Notes: a model not told the origin generated them from the letters alone. A stretch of DNA of 64,000 bases from Bog-756 sp963753905 (GCA_963753905.1 CAVWDZ010000001.1:2108001-2172000); one strand, 5' to 3'. Counted from the first letter of the stretch, positions 27,001 to 35,400 are shown. Made by a program: numbers and translations.

Positions 27001-27540
27001 GAGATCAACAACTCCGGCCTCAACTCGGGCCTCACCGCGAACCAGACCTATGTGAACGCGGTGACCGCCGGTGCTGCCACCAACGTGACCTCGCTCCCGC
27101 TGGTCTTCCCCTTCTCCGGCGGCTACAACCTCTTCGCCGGAGACTGCTCGAGCGAGGCGAACGCCTACAACGTCGACCAGGTGCTCACCGTCCCGGGAGG
27201 CACCTCGGGCACGACGACCGGGATGCCGACGACGACGGTCCCCTTGGGCCTGGCGTCGCTCCAGGTGAGCTCGCCCATCAGCGGTCTCGCCCACGCGGGG
27301 GTCTCAGCCACGCTGGTGACCGTTGCGGCCGGCGGCTGTGCAGCTGACACCTACACGCTCCCGAGCACCGGGGTCGACGGGCTCAGCCGCACCGCTGTCC
27401 CCTATGGCACGTACACGCTCTCCGTCAACGGGACCGGTTACGGCACCCTGGTGGTATCCGGCAGCTCCGAGACCCTCAGCGGCGCGAGCTCCGGGAACGC
27501 CACCTACGCGCTGCCCAGCCCGGTGCTGGTGACAGCATGA
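24091..27540 (+). CDS. Giant type IV minor pilin-like protein with two-cysteine repeats
   Basis: This 1149-residue protein begins with a 30-residue leader and a class III prepilin cleavage site (DDG-LTLIEVLVAFVVLMVALIPL, with Glu at +5), so it should be processed by prepilin peptidase and enter the pilus through its hydrophobic helix. The ectodomain has a Ser/Thr/Ala-rich region to about residue 500 with a Cna-like beta segment (YGCVFAQVKPGTYTVSI). Nine repeats follow at about 505-935, each with two Cys 6-8 residues apart followed by a short hydrophobic/Gly stretch (for example CPTATQCVAIG, CPSTTKCLVVG). The C-terminus has a second Cna-like domain (PYGTYTLSVNGTGYGTLVV). Ordinary minor pilins are about 150-200 residues. 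It overlaps the next pilin gene by ATGA. An adhesive pilus tip is an inference. Confidence 0.8.
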   Translation: MYTPEHHSGTRTWGTAIASVRKHTEQRVAGRHGDDGLTLIEVLVAFVVLMVALIPLSYLFTTSVVEAGQANNQLTALSIAERWVETLANTSPPVNPNSGAVIVDTAEPPSGPAPTFTTSVTAASNGHALNAVSSISVTSTASFAAASASAPQVADVTTGAGASAVIVPVSYTSTAGNVLTCASNPCSSSTGTMSGTVTQTEIATPTETRGSTVYALSSKYEWETVQNSGVVSTTYNGASSLTLPSATILVASVANFTPASVASPQTAKVVSSNGVQTVYYTGIQAAPAALIGVTGGTGTVAVGATVKQNPKPNLCTSGTPQLLKLTVTVSWGPNADQNSVQDSEMINYPPFGVQTLGFLALQITGDSTASDAQGNPWSERVTAIPVTFTGPQVLNLYPDAYGCVFAQVKPGTYTVSIGQPVSGTPSGSTYGSPVFVANASGGASAPAGSYTNHVWSPPTSLPQGTVPTITVVVGAVTRIQAIAPSNFPSYDQASTVNFTYPSTTSVEDGVVCPGAGTITCVATGENANGTAQVSWSNGTTWSTPVVPGAGTVTRITSSACAATTACVGVGYGSGGAVILRGSTGSPPSFTADSLTGLGVSTAGALLTQVACPTATQCVAIGTTSAGAGVVLTGTIGASSDTWVSDTVPATTSLYDLQCPASANGCVALATTSSAPVIVSGPAAAGAWVTGTASGFTVSALTQVVCPTASTCLAIGIGKIGLAASSPITLSGIAASGLGSAVAWTADTISGATVSSLSSITCPSTTKCLVVGTGTSGATTGALLLWGATAGPLTAEFPLNGASTVSALTQLVCPSTTTCAGIGNSAGTPIIFTFTISAASSDTWHSDTVPNGAGTVTSLGKATCPAAASCLITATGTVSGSPAGFLISTSTLGGTTTSWAAASSGSGLPSSDNMLYFDGVACTGGATGTCAAVGATPSGAVVLTSSSGPTGSWADVSPVGLSGNATAGVPIEINNSGLNSGLTANQTYVNAVTAGAATNVTSLPLVFPFSGGYNLFAGDCSSEANAYNVDQVLTVPGGTSGTTTGMPTTTVPLGLASLQVSSPISGLAHAGVSATLVTVAAGGCAADTYTLPSTGVDGLSRTAVPYGTYTLSVNGTGYGTLVVSGSSETLSGASSGNATYALPSPVLVTA

Positions 27541-28493
27541 CGGCCGGTCTGCGGGAAGCGCTGCGCTGCGGTCGGCGGCAACACGGCGCCGACGACGACC
27601 GAGGCCGACGGGATCTCGGTGACGACGGGCTCACCATGGTCGAGCTCATGGTCGCCTTCGTCGCGCTGCTGCTGCTGTTCGGGATCATGGGAACCGTGCT
27701 CACGACGTACCTCAACGTCGGTGCCACGGTGACCTCGACCTATGCCGGGACCGACCAGCTCCTGCCCAGCTCCGTCATCATCCAGCGACTCATCCGCAGC
27801 GAAGTCGAACCCGCCCCTACGCTCCCCACGGCAGGAGCCTGTGCTGCGGCCAACGTCCCCTGCCCACCGTTCCCGACGGCCACGATCGGTTCCTACTCGA
27901 CCACCTTCTACGCCAACTTGGCGCTACCCGCCACGCCAGGCGGCACCGTGATGGGCCCCGCCAAGGTCGTGATGGCCCTCTCCACCCCCACCGAATGTTC
28001 CGGATGCAAGTTCCCCAAAGCACAATTCACGGTCACCGAGTACCCGGCCACCGCGAACTGTCCGTTGACGCTCACCGCCACCACGGTCTGCACCTGGTCG
28101 GCGTCTGGCACCCGAGTGGTCACCATCAACAACGTCGTGAACGGCCTCACCCTCTCGGGTTCCCCCCTCACGCCGGTCCTCTCCGCCACGCCCATCTTCA
28201 CCTACAACACCCTGGACCCCTACTCGGCAACCTACGTCGCCAATGCGGGCGGGACAGCATCGACCACGCCTGTCGGCAACCCGAGCGGCATCCTGCCCGG
28301 GTTCGCAACCTGTAACGCTCCGACCACCAACGCGAACGGCGACCCCATCAGCTCGAACTGCCCCGCCGACAACGTCCAGAGCGTCCAGGTCGACATCCAG
28401 GTTCACGTGCAGGGAGGCAGCATGCAGGAGAACTCGTTCACCGTCTACCGCCTGTCCTCGACCTCGTACCTCTACAGCACGCTCGTGGGATAG
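27537..28493 (+). CDS. PilW-like minor pilin
   Basis: This 318-residue protein starts at the ATGA overlap with the giant pilin gene. A class III prepilin motif follows a charged leader of about 30 residues (GDDG-LTMVELMVAFVALLLLFGIMG, Glu at +5), then a single hydrophobic alpha helix. The ectodomain has paired cysteines (ACAAANVPC; ECSGC; NCPLTLTATTVC), consistent with disulfide-bonded pilins. Position and size fit PilW-type minor pilins of the tip-initiation complex. Its leader closely resembles that of the upstream gene, suggesting both are handled by one prepilin peptidase, which is not encoded in this window. Confidence 0.78.
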   Translation: MTAGLREALRCGRRQHGADDDRGRRDLGDDGLTMVELMVAFVALLLLFGIMGTVLTTYLNVGATVTSTYAGTDQLLPSSVIIQRLIRSEVEPAPTLPTAGACAAANVPCPPFPTATIGSYSTTFYANLALPATPGGTVMGPAKVVMALSTPTECSGCKFPKAQFTVTEYPATANCPLTLTATTVCTWSASGTRVVTINNVVNGLTLSGSPLTPVLSATPIFTYNTLDPYSATYVANAGGTASTTPVGNPSGILPGFATCNAPTTNANGDPISSNCPADNVQSVQVDIQVHVQGGSMQENSFTVYRLSSTSYLYSTLVG

Positions 28494-30536
28494 GTGACCA
28501 TGTTCTCGATCGACACGGCCAGGCGTCCCGGCAGACAGGGCACGGGCCATGGGCAGACGACCAACATCCGACCGGTGTCTTCCGCACGACGCCTCCGGGG
28601 TGCCGCACGCGATTCGGGCCAAACTGCGCTCGTGCTCGTCATCGCGATCACCATCCTGCTCGCCACGGTCGGTGCCGTGATGGTCGGCACCATCGCGAAC
28701 AACGACCCGCTCGTGACCCAGGCCAGCATCCAGCGGTACGCCTACCGCGCGCTGGCCTCGGGTCTCAGCAGCTACCAGGACGCCATCAACACCAACCCCT
28801 ATCTGGCGGCATGCAACACCTCCACCAACGGGGTGACCCAGTGCGCAGGGTTGAACTACGGCACGTGGAGCGAAGTGCCGGACACCGATCTCGGGAACGG
28901 GATCATCCCCGAGTACTACAAGTTCGACAATCCCCAGGCAGTGATGGACCCCACCACGCATGTGCTGAGCAGTCTGCAGGTCCAGATCGTCGGAGCTGCT
29001 GGGTTCAGCGGCAAGGACGTCTACTACTCGACCATCGCCAAGTTCGTGCCGGCGAACGGCTTCCTCAACAACGTGTGGTGGACGAACTTCGAATCCGACG
29101 GAGCGCCTGCGAGTTGCCAGTACTGGTGGGCGACCGGGTACTCCAACAGCGGGGGCTGCACGCCGGTCTACTTCATCGCGAGCGACATTCTCAACGGACC
29201 GGTCTTCTCCAACGACTCGATCTTCGTGGACGGGAAGCCCAACTTCGGCTCGACGGCTCCGTACTGGAGCGCGACCACCGCCGATCCGAGCTGCCAATTC
29301 GTCGATCCGCAGGACGGGTCCCACGGGAGCCCACCCGGCTGCGCGAACGCCGCGACCAACGACATGGGAAATTACAACGCCGCCCTGAGCAGCCACAGCG
29401 CCAAGAACCTCGAGACCATCCCGGCCGACAACCTGAAGCTCGGCAGCTACGCGCAAGCCAACGGGTGCTACTACGTCGGGCCGACCACCATCACCCTCAC
29501 CGGCTCGACCATGAAGGTGCTCAGCCCCGAGTCGGCCACCGATGCCAACCTCGACCTCTCGACCGACACCAGCACCTGCCCGACCAACGGCACGACCAGC
29601 GCCCCCTTGCCGGCCAACGGGGTGATCTACGTGGACCAGAACCCGCCCGCCTCGGACCCGACGAACCCGACCATCGCCGGGGTGAACCCGTTCGACGGCT
29701 ACCAGGCCACCTGTGGGGGCGGCCACGGCACTTGCACCTACGACACGCAGACCCAGGCCACCTGCCCCGGCTGCTATGAGGGCCAGACCTCCTCCCCCGA
29801 CACCGAAGGAGACGCCTTCGTCCAGGGCAGCCTCTCCGGCCATCTGACCATCAGTGCCAACAACGACATCGTGATCGACGGCCCGATCAAGTACGCCGAC
29901 TGCACCACGTGGACGGGCACCGCACAGGACAGCATCTGCAACTACAACAGTGCCACCGGAGCCACCCCCAACGACGTGCTCGGACTCATCGCCTACAACT
30001 ACGTGGAGATCTCCCGCCCGGTCGACTCGGGTGGCAACGTCCTGGCAAGCTGCAACAACGCGGTCCCCGTGCTCACCGATCCCCTGACCGGGCCCACCGC
30101 TCCGCTCTGCGACCCGGCCACCTCCGCCGGCAGTCCCCGAGGGGCCGGGCTCACCGTCGACGCCTCGATCCTCGCCCTCCAGCAGTCGTTCGCCTCCAAC
30201 AACCATGCCGCCTCCGGTGTCGAAGGAGACCTCACGATCTACGGCTCGATCCAGCAGAACTCGCGGGGTACGGTCAGCACGTTCGGAGGCGGCGGTGGCA
30301 TCTCCACCGGATACTCCAAGGACTACAACTACGACCCACGCCTCGCGTTCTACTCGCCTCCCTACTACCTCACACCCGGAACACCGTCGTGGAACCTGGA
30401 CTCGTCGGCCGAGAGCTACACCGGCACCGAACCCAGCTGCCCGCCAGCCCAGTCCACCCCGTCGACCTCGGCCCTCACCTGGCCGATCGCCGGCTCGATC
30501 GCGGTGGGTTCCGGGATCTGCACCGCAGCGTCGTAG
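28494..30536 (+). CDS. PilX-like secreted pilus-associated protein
   Basis: This 680-residue protein begins directly after the stop of the PilW-like gene (GTG 28494 or ATG 28500). After a basic leader of about 40 residues comes DSG-QTALVLVIAITILLATVGAVMVG, a hydrophobic helix like that of PilX-type pilins but without the canonical Glu5. The long ectodomain is rich in Asn, Thr, Ser and Cys, with many aromatic residues (NNVWWTNFESDG, CQYWWATGYSN) and stretches reminiscent of beta-helix proteins (GDLTIYGSIQQNSRGTVSTFGGGGG). No enzymatic motif is seen. As the third gene of the operon it probably joins the two minor pilins in a surface fibre or pseudopilus. Confidence 0.7.
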   Translation: MTMFSIDTARRPGRQGTGHGQTTNIRPVSSARRLRGAARDSGQTALVLVIAITILLATVGAVMVGTIANNDPLVTQASIQRYAYRALASGLSSYQDAINTNPYLAACNTSTNGVTQCAGLNYGTWSEVPDTDLGNGIIPEYYKFDNPQAVMDPTTHVLSSLQVQIVGAAGFSGKDVYYSTIAKFVPANGFLNNVWWTNFESDGAPASCQYWWATGYSNSGGCTPVYFIASDILNGPVFSNDSIFVDGKPNFGSTAPYWSATTADPSCQFVDPQDGSHGSPPGCANAATNDMGNYNAALSSHSAKNLETIPADNLKLGSYAQANGCYYVGPTTITLTGSTMKVLSPESATDANLDLSTDTSTCPTNGTTSAPLPANGVIYVDQNPPASDPTNPTIAGVNPFDGYQATCGGGHGTCTYDTQTQATCPGCYEGQTSSPDTEGDAFVQGSLSGHLTISANNDIVIDGPIKYADCTTWTGTAQDSICNYNSATGATPNDVLGLIAYNYVEISRPVDSGGNVLASCNNAVPVLTDPLTGPTAPLCDPATSAGSPRGAGLTVDASILALQQSFASNNHAASGVEGDLTIYGSIQQNSRGTVSTFGGGGGISTGYSKDYNYDPRLAFYSPPYYLTPGTPSWNLDSSAESYTGTEPSCPPAQSTPSTSALTWPIAGSIAVGSGICTAAS

Positions 30537-30609
30537 CCCACTGGCGGTAGCGATCCGTCGCCATCGCGCGACCAGGACAGCCGGTTCGACGGACGGTCGG
30601 CGAGGCCGG

Positions 30610-30615
30610 TAGCCT
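30610..30615 (+). promoter_or_regulatory. -10 box for typA, leaderless
   Basis: GGTAGCCT is followed by nine bases (including TTTTCTCCTC) and then ATG 30625. No Shine-Dalgarno sequence is present, so the mRNA probably begins at or within a few bases of the start codon. Confidence 0.5.
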
Positions 30616-30624
30616 TTTCTCCTC

Positions 30625-32466
30625 ATGCCCGTCCTGACCCGCGACGACATCCGCAACGTGGCCATCGTGGCCCACGTCGACCACGGCAAGACCACCCTGG
30701 TCGACGCCATGCTCTGGCAGTCGGGGGCCTTCCGGGCCAACGAGTCGGTCAACGAGCGGGTACTCGACTCGGGCGACCTGGAGCGGGAGAAGGGGATCAC
30801 CATCCTGGCCAAGAACACCGCCGTCCTCCACGGCGGGGTCAAGTTCAACATCATCGACACCCCTGGTCATGCCGACTTCGGAGGCGAGGTCGAGCGGGGC
30901 CTGACCATGGTCGACGGGGTCCTCCTCCTGGTCGACGCTTCCGAGGGCCCCCTCCCCCAGACCCGCTTCGTCCTCCGCAAGGCCCTCGAGGCCCGCCTCC
31001 CGGTGGTGCTGGTCGTCAACAAGGTGGACCGACCCGATGCCCGCATCCAGGAGGTCGTCCACGAGGTGGAGGAGCTCTTCCTCGACCTCGACGCCGACGA
31101 GCACCAGATCGACTTCCCGATCCTCTACGCCAACGCCCGGGCGGGCTGGGCCGCCACCGAGCCAGGAATCGAAGGAACCGACCTCGAACCCCTGTTCCAA
31201 GCGATCCTCGAACGCATCCCCGCCCCCCACTACGAGCACGATGCTCCCTTGCAGGCCATCGTGTCCAACCTCGACGCCTCCCCGTACGTCGGGCGGCTGG
31301 CCATCTGTCGCATCCACAACGGCACCCTGCAAGCAAGGGAGCGACGGTGGCCTGGTGCAAGTTCGACGGCACCATCGAGCGCGACCAGGATCACCGAGCT
31401 CTACATCACCGACGCCCTCGATCGGGTCGACACCGCGGAGGCCGGCCCCGGCGAGATCGCCGCGGTCGCCGGCATGGACGAGATCACCATCGGCGAGACC
31501 CTGGCCGATCCCGACGACCCGCGGCCCCTGCCCATCATCACCGTCGACGAGCCCAGTCTCGCCATGACCATCGGCATCAACACCTCGCCCCTGTCGGGGG
31601 CTGACGGTACCAAGCTCACCGCCCGCCAGATCCTCGGCCGGCTCGAGGCCGAGCTCGTCGGCAACGTGTCCTTGCGGGTCAACCCCACCGAACGCCCCGA
31701 CACCTGGGAGGTCCAGGGCCGCGGCGAGCTCCAGCTCGCGGTGCTGGTCGAGACCATGCGCCGCGAGGGGTTCGAGATGACGGTGGGCAAGCCCCAGGTC
31801 GTCACCCGCGAGATCGACGGCAAGGTCAACGAGCCGATCGAGCGGGTGGCCATCGACGTGCCCGACGACTACCTCGGGGTGGTCACCCAGATGATGGCCC
31901 TGCGCAAGGGCACCCTCGTCGAGATGGTCAACCACGGCACCGGCTGGGTACGGATGGACTTCCGGGTGCCCGCCCGCGGCCTGGTGGGCTTCCGGACCGA
32001 GTTCATGACCGAGACCCGCGGCACCGGCATGCTCCACCACGTCTTCGACGGCTGGGAACCTTGGCACGGCGAGCTCAAGACCAAGCGGAACGGCTCGATG
32101 GTGGCCGATCGGCGGGGGATGACCACCGGCTACACCCTGATGAGCCTCCAGGAGCGGGGCATGCTGCTTGTCGGACCGGGGACCGAGGTCTACGAAGGCA
32201 TGATCGTGGGCGAGAACGCCCGCGACGACGAGATGGACGTGAACCCGACCAAGGAGAAGAAGCAGACCAACATCCGTTCGGCCGCCGCCGACGAGGCCAT
32301 TCGCCTCACCCCCCCGCTGCTGCTCTCCCTCGAGCAGGCGCTCGAGTTCATCACCGACGACGAGTGCGTCGAGGTCACCCCGGAGACGGTCCGGCTCCGC
32401 AAGGTCATCCTCGACCAGACGGTCCGCGGGCGGCTCCGCAGCCGGTCGCGCAAGGCGGGCGCGTAG
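30625..32466 (+). CDS. typA: Ribosome-associated GTPase TypA/BipA, with a compensated frameshift
   Basis: This 613-residue translational GTPase acts in ribosome assembly and stress adaptation. It shows G1 AHVDHGKTTLVDAM, the effector region REKGITILAKNTAV, G3 DTPGHADFGGEVERGL, G4 NKVD, then EF-G-like domains (IITVDEPSLAMTIGINTSPLSG, TFRVPARGLVGFRTEFMTETRG) and the C-terminal TKEKKQTNIRSAAADEAIRLTPP. Between about 31331 and 31388 (residues 236-254) the frame reads sequence foreign to the family. One of the other frames encodes the expected KGATVAWCKFDGTIER. Two opposite indels thus cancel out, leaving a 19-residue scrambled patch in domain II. Confidence 0.94.
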   Translation: MPVLTRDDIRNVAIVAHVDHGKTTLVDAMLWQSGAFRANESVNERVLDSGDLEREKGITILAKNTAVLHGGVKFNIIDTPGHADFGGEVERGLTMVDGVLLLVDASEGPLPQTRFVLRKALEARLPVVLVVNKVDRPDARIQEVVHEVEELFLDLDADEHQIDFPILYANARAGWAATEPGIEGTDLEPLFQAILERIPAPHYEHDAPLQAIVSNLDASPYVGRLAICRIHNGTLQARERRWPGASSTAPSSATRITELYITDALDRVDTAEAGPGEIAAVAGMDEITIGETLADPDDPRPLPIITVDEPSLAMTIGINTSPLSGADGTKLTARQILGRLEAELVGNVSLRVNPTERPDTWEVQGRGELQLAVLVETMRREGFEMTVGKPQVVTREIDGKVNEPIERVAIDVPDDYLGVVTQMMALRKGTLVEMVNHGTGWVRMDFRVPARGLVGFRTEFMTETRGTGMLHHVFDGWEPWHGELKTKRNGSMVADRRGMTTGYTLMSLQERGMLLVGPGTEVYEGMIVGENARDDEMDVNPTKEKKQTNIRSAAADEAIRLTPPLLLSLEQALEFITDDECVEVTPETVRLRKVILDQTVRGRLRSRSRKAGA

Positions 32467-32520
32467 CGCGCCCGGCGAGACGATCCGCTTCACGCACGCC
32501 GATCCGCAGACCCGAACGGC

Positions 32521-33045
32521 TCAGGTCCGGGTGCGACCCAACAGCCGGTCGATGTCCCCGAGGTGGTGCTCCCCTTCATGGACGGTGTGGCGGGCTATCC
32601 AGGCCATGGACCGCTCGGCAGGTGCCGGCCAGTTGTAGATGGCGGTCCGCTCCCTCTGTGCCGCGTCGAGGGCGGCGAACGCGAGGCTGAGCTCGTGAGC
32701 CCGCCGGAGGAGCTGATCGGCCACGACCACCGGGTCCTGCTCGTCATAGCGACGCGTGATCACGAGCTCCTCCCGTCCCATCGGGGCGTAGGTCGGGCAC
32801 TCCTCGGTCAACGCACGGCCCAACCGCTCGCGCTGGACCTCGAGCAGGTCCCGTACGTGGGAGGCGTATTCGAGCGGCGTCCAGACGTCCAGGTCGGGGC
32901 GGTTGCGCAGCCCCGCGGCGGCAACAGGAGGGTCGCCGGCAACCAGCCGATCCCGGTACCTCGGTCCGAGGGAAGTCACACGGGCCGGGATCCCCTCCAC
33001 CGGAACCTCGTCGTAGACGAATCCGCAGTCGGAGCACGCATCCAT
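32521..33045 (-). CDS. DinB superfamily protein
   Basis: This 174-residue protein has the four-helix DinB fold signatures. A helix with DVWTPLEYASHVRDLLEVQRERL contains the first metal-ligand type His, and the C-terminal SMAWIARHTVHEGEHHLGDIDRLL contains the HxxxHxxDI motif. An N-terminal CSDCG pair (MDACSDCGFVYDEVP) is an unusual addition. Actinobacterial members include mycothiol-dependent enzymes, so a thiol-linked reaction is possible but not shown. ATG 33045 is fixed by a TAGCCT box six bases upstream. It stands alone between typA (convergent) and tRNA-Gln. Confidence 0.8.
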   Translation of the reverse strand: MDACSDCGFVYDEVPVEGIPARVTSLGPRYRDRLVAGDPPVAAAGLRNRPDLDVWTPLEYASHVRDLLEVQRERLGRALTEECPTYAPMGREELVITRRYDEQDPVVVADQLLRRAHELSLAFAALDAAQRERTAIYNWPAPAERSMAWIARHTVHEGEHHLGDIDRLLGRTRT

Positions 33046-33051
33046 GGCGGC

Positions 33052-33057
33052 AGGCTA
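33052..33057 (-). promoter_or_regulatory. -10 box for the DinB-family gene, leaderless
   Basis: On the minus strand GGTAGCCT is followed by six bases and then ATG 33045, the exact spacing for transcription to begin at the A of the start codon. Confidence 0.5.
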
Positions 33058-33118
33058 CCGAGGAGCGATCCCGGGGCACGCACCCCAACGGTCGGATCGC
33101 CGAGGTCCGCGGGGAGAG

Positions 33119-33191
33119 CTCCGAGGGGAGGGCTCGAACCTCCAACATCTGGCTCCAAAGGCCAGCGTTCTGCCAGTTGAACTACCTCGGA
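33119..33191 (-). tRNA. tRNA-Gln (anticodon TTG)
   Basis: The minus strand folds as a cloverleaf. The acceptor stem TCCGAGG pairs with CCTCGGA, the D arm is GTTC-AACTGGCA-GAAC, the anticodon stem CTGGC/GCCAG holds the loop CTTTGGA with anticodon TTG, and the T arm is GGAGG-TTCGAGC-CCTCC. The discriminator base is G at 33119. The CCA end is not encoded. Confidence 0.95.
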
Positions 33192-33262
33192 ATGGAGCTG
33201 ACCGGGATTGGTCGGCTCTGCCACAAGGGTAGACCTGCCGCGGCTCTCTGCCAGTGCCCCGA

Positions 33263-33268
33263 TAGGCT
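33263..33268 (+). promoter_or_regulatory. -10 box for the two-component operon
   Basis: TAGGCT is followed by nine bases and then ATG 33278, with no Shine-Dalgarno sequence in between. This suggests a transcript with almost no leader for the response regulator and the kinase behind it. Confidence 0.45.
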
Positions 33269-33277
33269 CCCGGCCCG

Positions 33278-33949
33278 ATGAGGGTGCTCATCGTCGATGA
33301 CGATCCGGCGGTCAGCGGTGCGCTCCACCGGGCGCTCCGCCTCGAGGGCTACGACGTCTCCCTGGCCGACGACGGACCGAAGGCCCTCGAGGAGATCGCC
33401 ATCCGCCCGCCGGATGCCGTCGTCCTCGACCTCGGCCTCCCGACCATCGACGGTCTCGACGTGTGCCGGCGGCTGCGAGCCGCCGGTGACGACACCCCCG
33501 TGCTCATGCTGACCGCCCGGGACGCGATCAACGACCGGGTCCAGGGTCTCGACGCCGGCGCCGACGACTATCTGGTCAAGCCCTTCGCCCTCGCCGAGCT
33601 GTTGGCCCGGCTCCGCGCCCTGCTCCGCCGGCGGCCCGAGGAAGCGGACGAGGTACTCCACTTCGCCGACCTCACCCTCGACCCGGTCACCCGCGAGGCA
33701 CACCGCGGGGAGCGTGCCTTTTCGCTCACCCGGATCGAGTTCGATCTCCTCGAGCTCCTGTTGCGACACCCGCGCCAGGTGCTCACCCGCGAGCTCATCC
33801 TCGACCGGGTCTGGGGGTACACCTTCGACTCGGGCACCAACTCCCTCGCCGTATACGTCGGCTACCTCCGGCGCAAGACCGAGCTCGACGACGAGCCTCG
33901 GTTGATCCACACGGCGCGGGGCGTGGGTTACGTCCTGCGCGAGCCCTAA
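33278..33949 (+). CDS. OmpR-family response regulator (MprA-like)
   Basis: This 223-residue regulator has a receiver domain at residues 1-115 (MRVLIVDDDPAVSGALHRAL, phospho-acceptor Asp in VVLDLGLP at about residue 51, Thr in LMLTARD, Lys in DDYLVKPFAL). A winged-helix OmpR DNA-binding domain spans about 125-222 (FSLTRIEFDLLELLLRHPRQVLTRE, VYVGYLRRKTE, HTARGVGYVLR). The sequence is close in style to mycobacterial MprA/TcrA. The gene is followed by its sensor kinase after 28 bases, in the same operon. Confidence 0.94.
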   Translation: MRVLIVDDDPAVSGALHRALRLEGYDVSLADDGPKALEEIAIRPPDAVVLDLGLPTIDGLDVCRRLRAAGDDTPVLMLTARDAINDRVQGLDAGADDYLVKPFALAELLARLRALLRRRPEEADEVLHFADLTLDPVTREAHRGERAFSLTRIEFDLLELLLRHPRQVLTRELILDRVWGYTFDSGTNSLAVYVGYLRRKTELDDEPRLIHTARGVGYVLREP

Positions 33950-33977
33950 CCGTGCGCATCTGCCGAGGGGACCGCCG

Positions 33978-35400
33978 GTGACCTTCCGGACCCGGCTGGT
34001 GCTCGCCGCGACCGCCGCCGTCCTCATCGTGGTGGTCCTCGGTTCCCTGGCCACCTATCTGGTCGCCTACAACTCGCTGGTCGGGTCCATCGACGTGACC
34101 CTGCGGGCCGAGGCGCAACCGGCCGTCGACGCGATCGCCAGCGCCAATGCATCGGTGGTGGGCATCCGGAACGTGTGCGTTTCATCCGGGATCGTGCTCC
34201 CAGGTCATCTACGCGGGCGGCACGACCTCTTCGCTCGACCCCCAGGTCATCCCGGTCACCGCCACGGCCAGGACCTCGGCCGCCAGCCACGGGAATGCGC
34301 CGGACCGCTACTTCTCGACGGTCGCCGACAACGGCATCGCCGTCCGCGAGCTGGTGGTCGCCCTCCCGCCAGGCTTCGCATACCGCGGCAACGATGGCGG
34401 GTTCCGGCAGGTCCCGGCCGCCGGCGGCGCGCTCCAGATCACAGCGCCGCTCACCGGCGTGAACCAGGAGCTGCGCAAGCTGGCCGTCGCCCTCTGGCTC
34501 ATCGTCCTGATCGGGGTCGCGCTTGGCCGTCCTCCTCGGGCTGGCTGTGGGGCGGACCGTGCTCCGCCCATTGGACAGCCTCACCGCCACCATCGAGGAG
34601 CTGGGCCAGACCACCGACGTCTCCCGGCGGCTGGACCCGGGGGCCCGGACGAGCTCGGGCGACTCCGCCGGGCCTTCAACCGGCTGCTGGTGGCCCTCGA
34701 CTCGTCGCGGGAGAGCCAGCGACAGCTGGTCCTCGATGCCTCCCACGAGCTGCGCACACCACTCACCAGCCTCCGCACCAACATGGAAGTGGCCCGGCGG
34801 ATGGAGGAGCTGGCTCCCGGCGAGCGCGAGGTCCTGATCGGCGACGTCCTCACCCAGCTCGACGAGCTCACCGCCCTGGTGGCCGACCTCGCAGAGCTGG
34901 CCCGTGGCGAGCAGCCCACACCGACAGCCGGCCCGGTCCGGTTCGACTCCCTGGTCCTTTCGGCGATCGAGGCAGCCACCACCCACGGTCGGAGCCGGAG
35001 TGTGACCTTCGAGGCGATCGTGACCGAGAACTGGGTGTCCGGGAATGCGCCACGCATCGAACGGGCCGTGGACAATCTTCTCGACAACGCCCTCAAGTGG
35101 AGTCCGGACGGCGGCGTCGTGGAGGTGAGCTGTGCGAACGGGATCCTCCTGGTGCGGGATCACGGTCCGGGGGTGGCCGAGAGCGACATCGACCACATCT
35201 TCGACCGCTTCTACAGGGCCCCCGGTGCCCGTGGGCGGCCCGGCTCGGGCCTCGGCCTGGCCATCGTGGCCCAGGTCGCCCGCGACGAAGGGGGCCGGGT
35301 CAGCGCCCACCAAGCGCCGGGTGGAGGGGCGCTCTTCCAGTTCGCCCTCCCGCCGGTCCCTCCCCCGGGGCCCGGGGCGCAGGTCGACGGCTCCGACTGA
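33978..35400 (+). CDS. Sensor histidine kinase (MprB-like), frame broken three times
   Basis: The start GTG 33978 follows GAGGGGA. The product would have an N-terminal membrane span (LVLAATAAVLIVVVLGSLATYLV), an extracytoplasmic domain of about 130 residues, a second span (LIVLIGVALAVLLGLAVG), HAMP (RTVLRPLDSLTATIEELG), a HisKA box with the phosphorylated His (LVLDASHELRTPLTSLRTNMEV), and the ATPase N (NLLDNALKWSPDG), G1 (VRDHGPGV) and G2 (RPGSGLGLAIV) boxes. To read it through, the frame must shift at about 34150-34195, at 34521-34525 (CTTGG for CTGG) and at 34635-34645 (a G run one short). All functional parts survive, so indel errors are likelier than decay. Confidence 0.85.

Noticed and set aside
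27924..30860. A 978-codon minus-strand frame opposite the pilin genes
   Set aside because: The plus strand carries prepilin motifs and ATGA coupling, while the minus translation is Gly/Arg/Val-rich and crosses several genes.
33978..35400. Programmed ribosomal frameshifting as the reason for the broken kinase frame
   Set aside because: Three shifts in different directions without slippery heptamers or stimulatory structures; indel errors are simpler.
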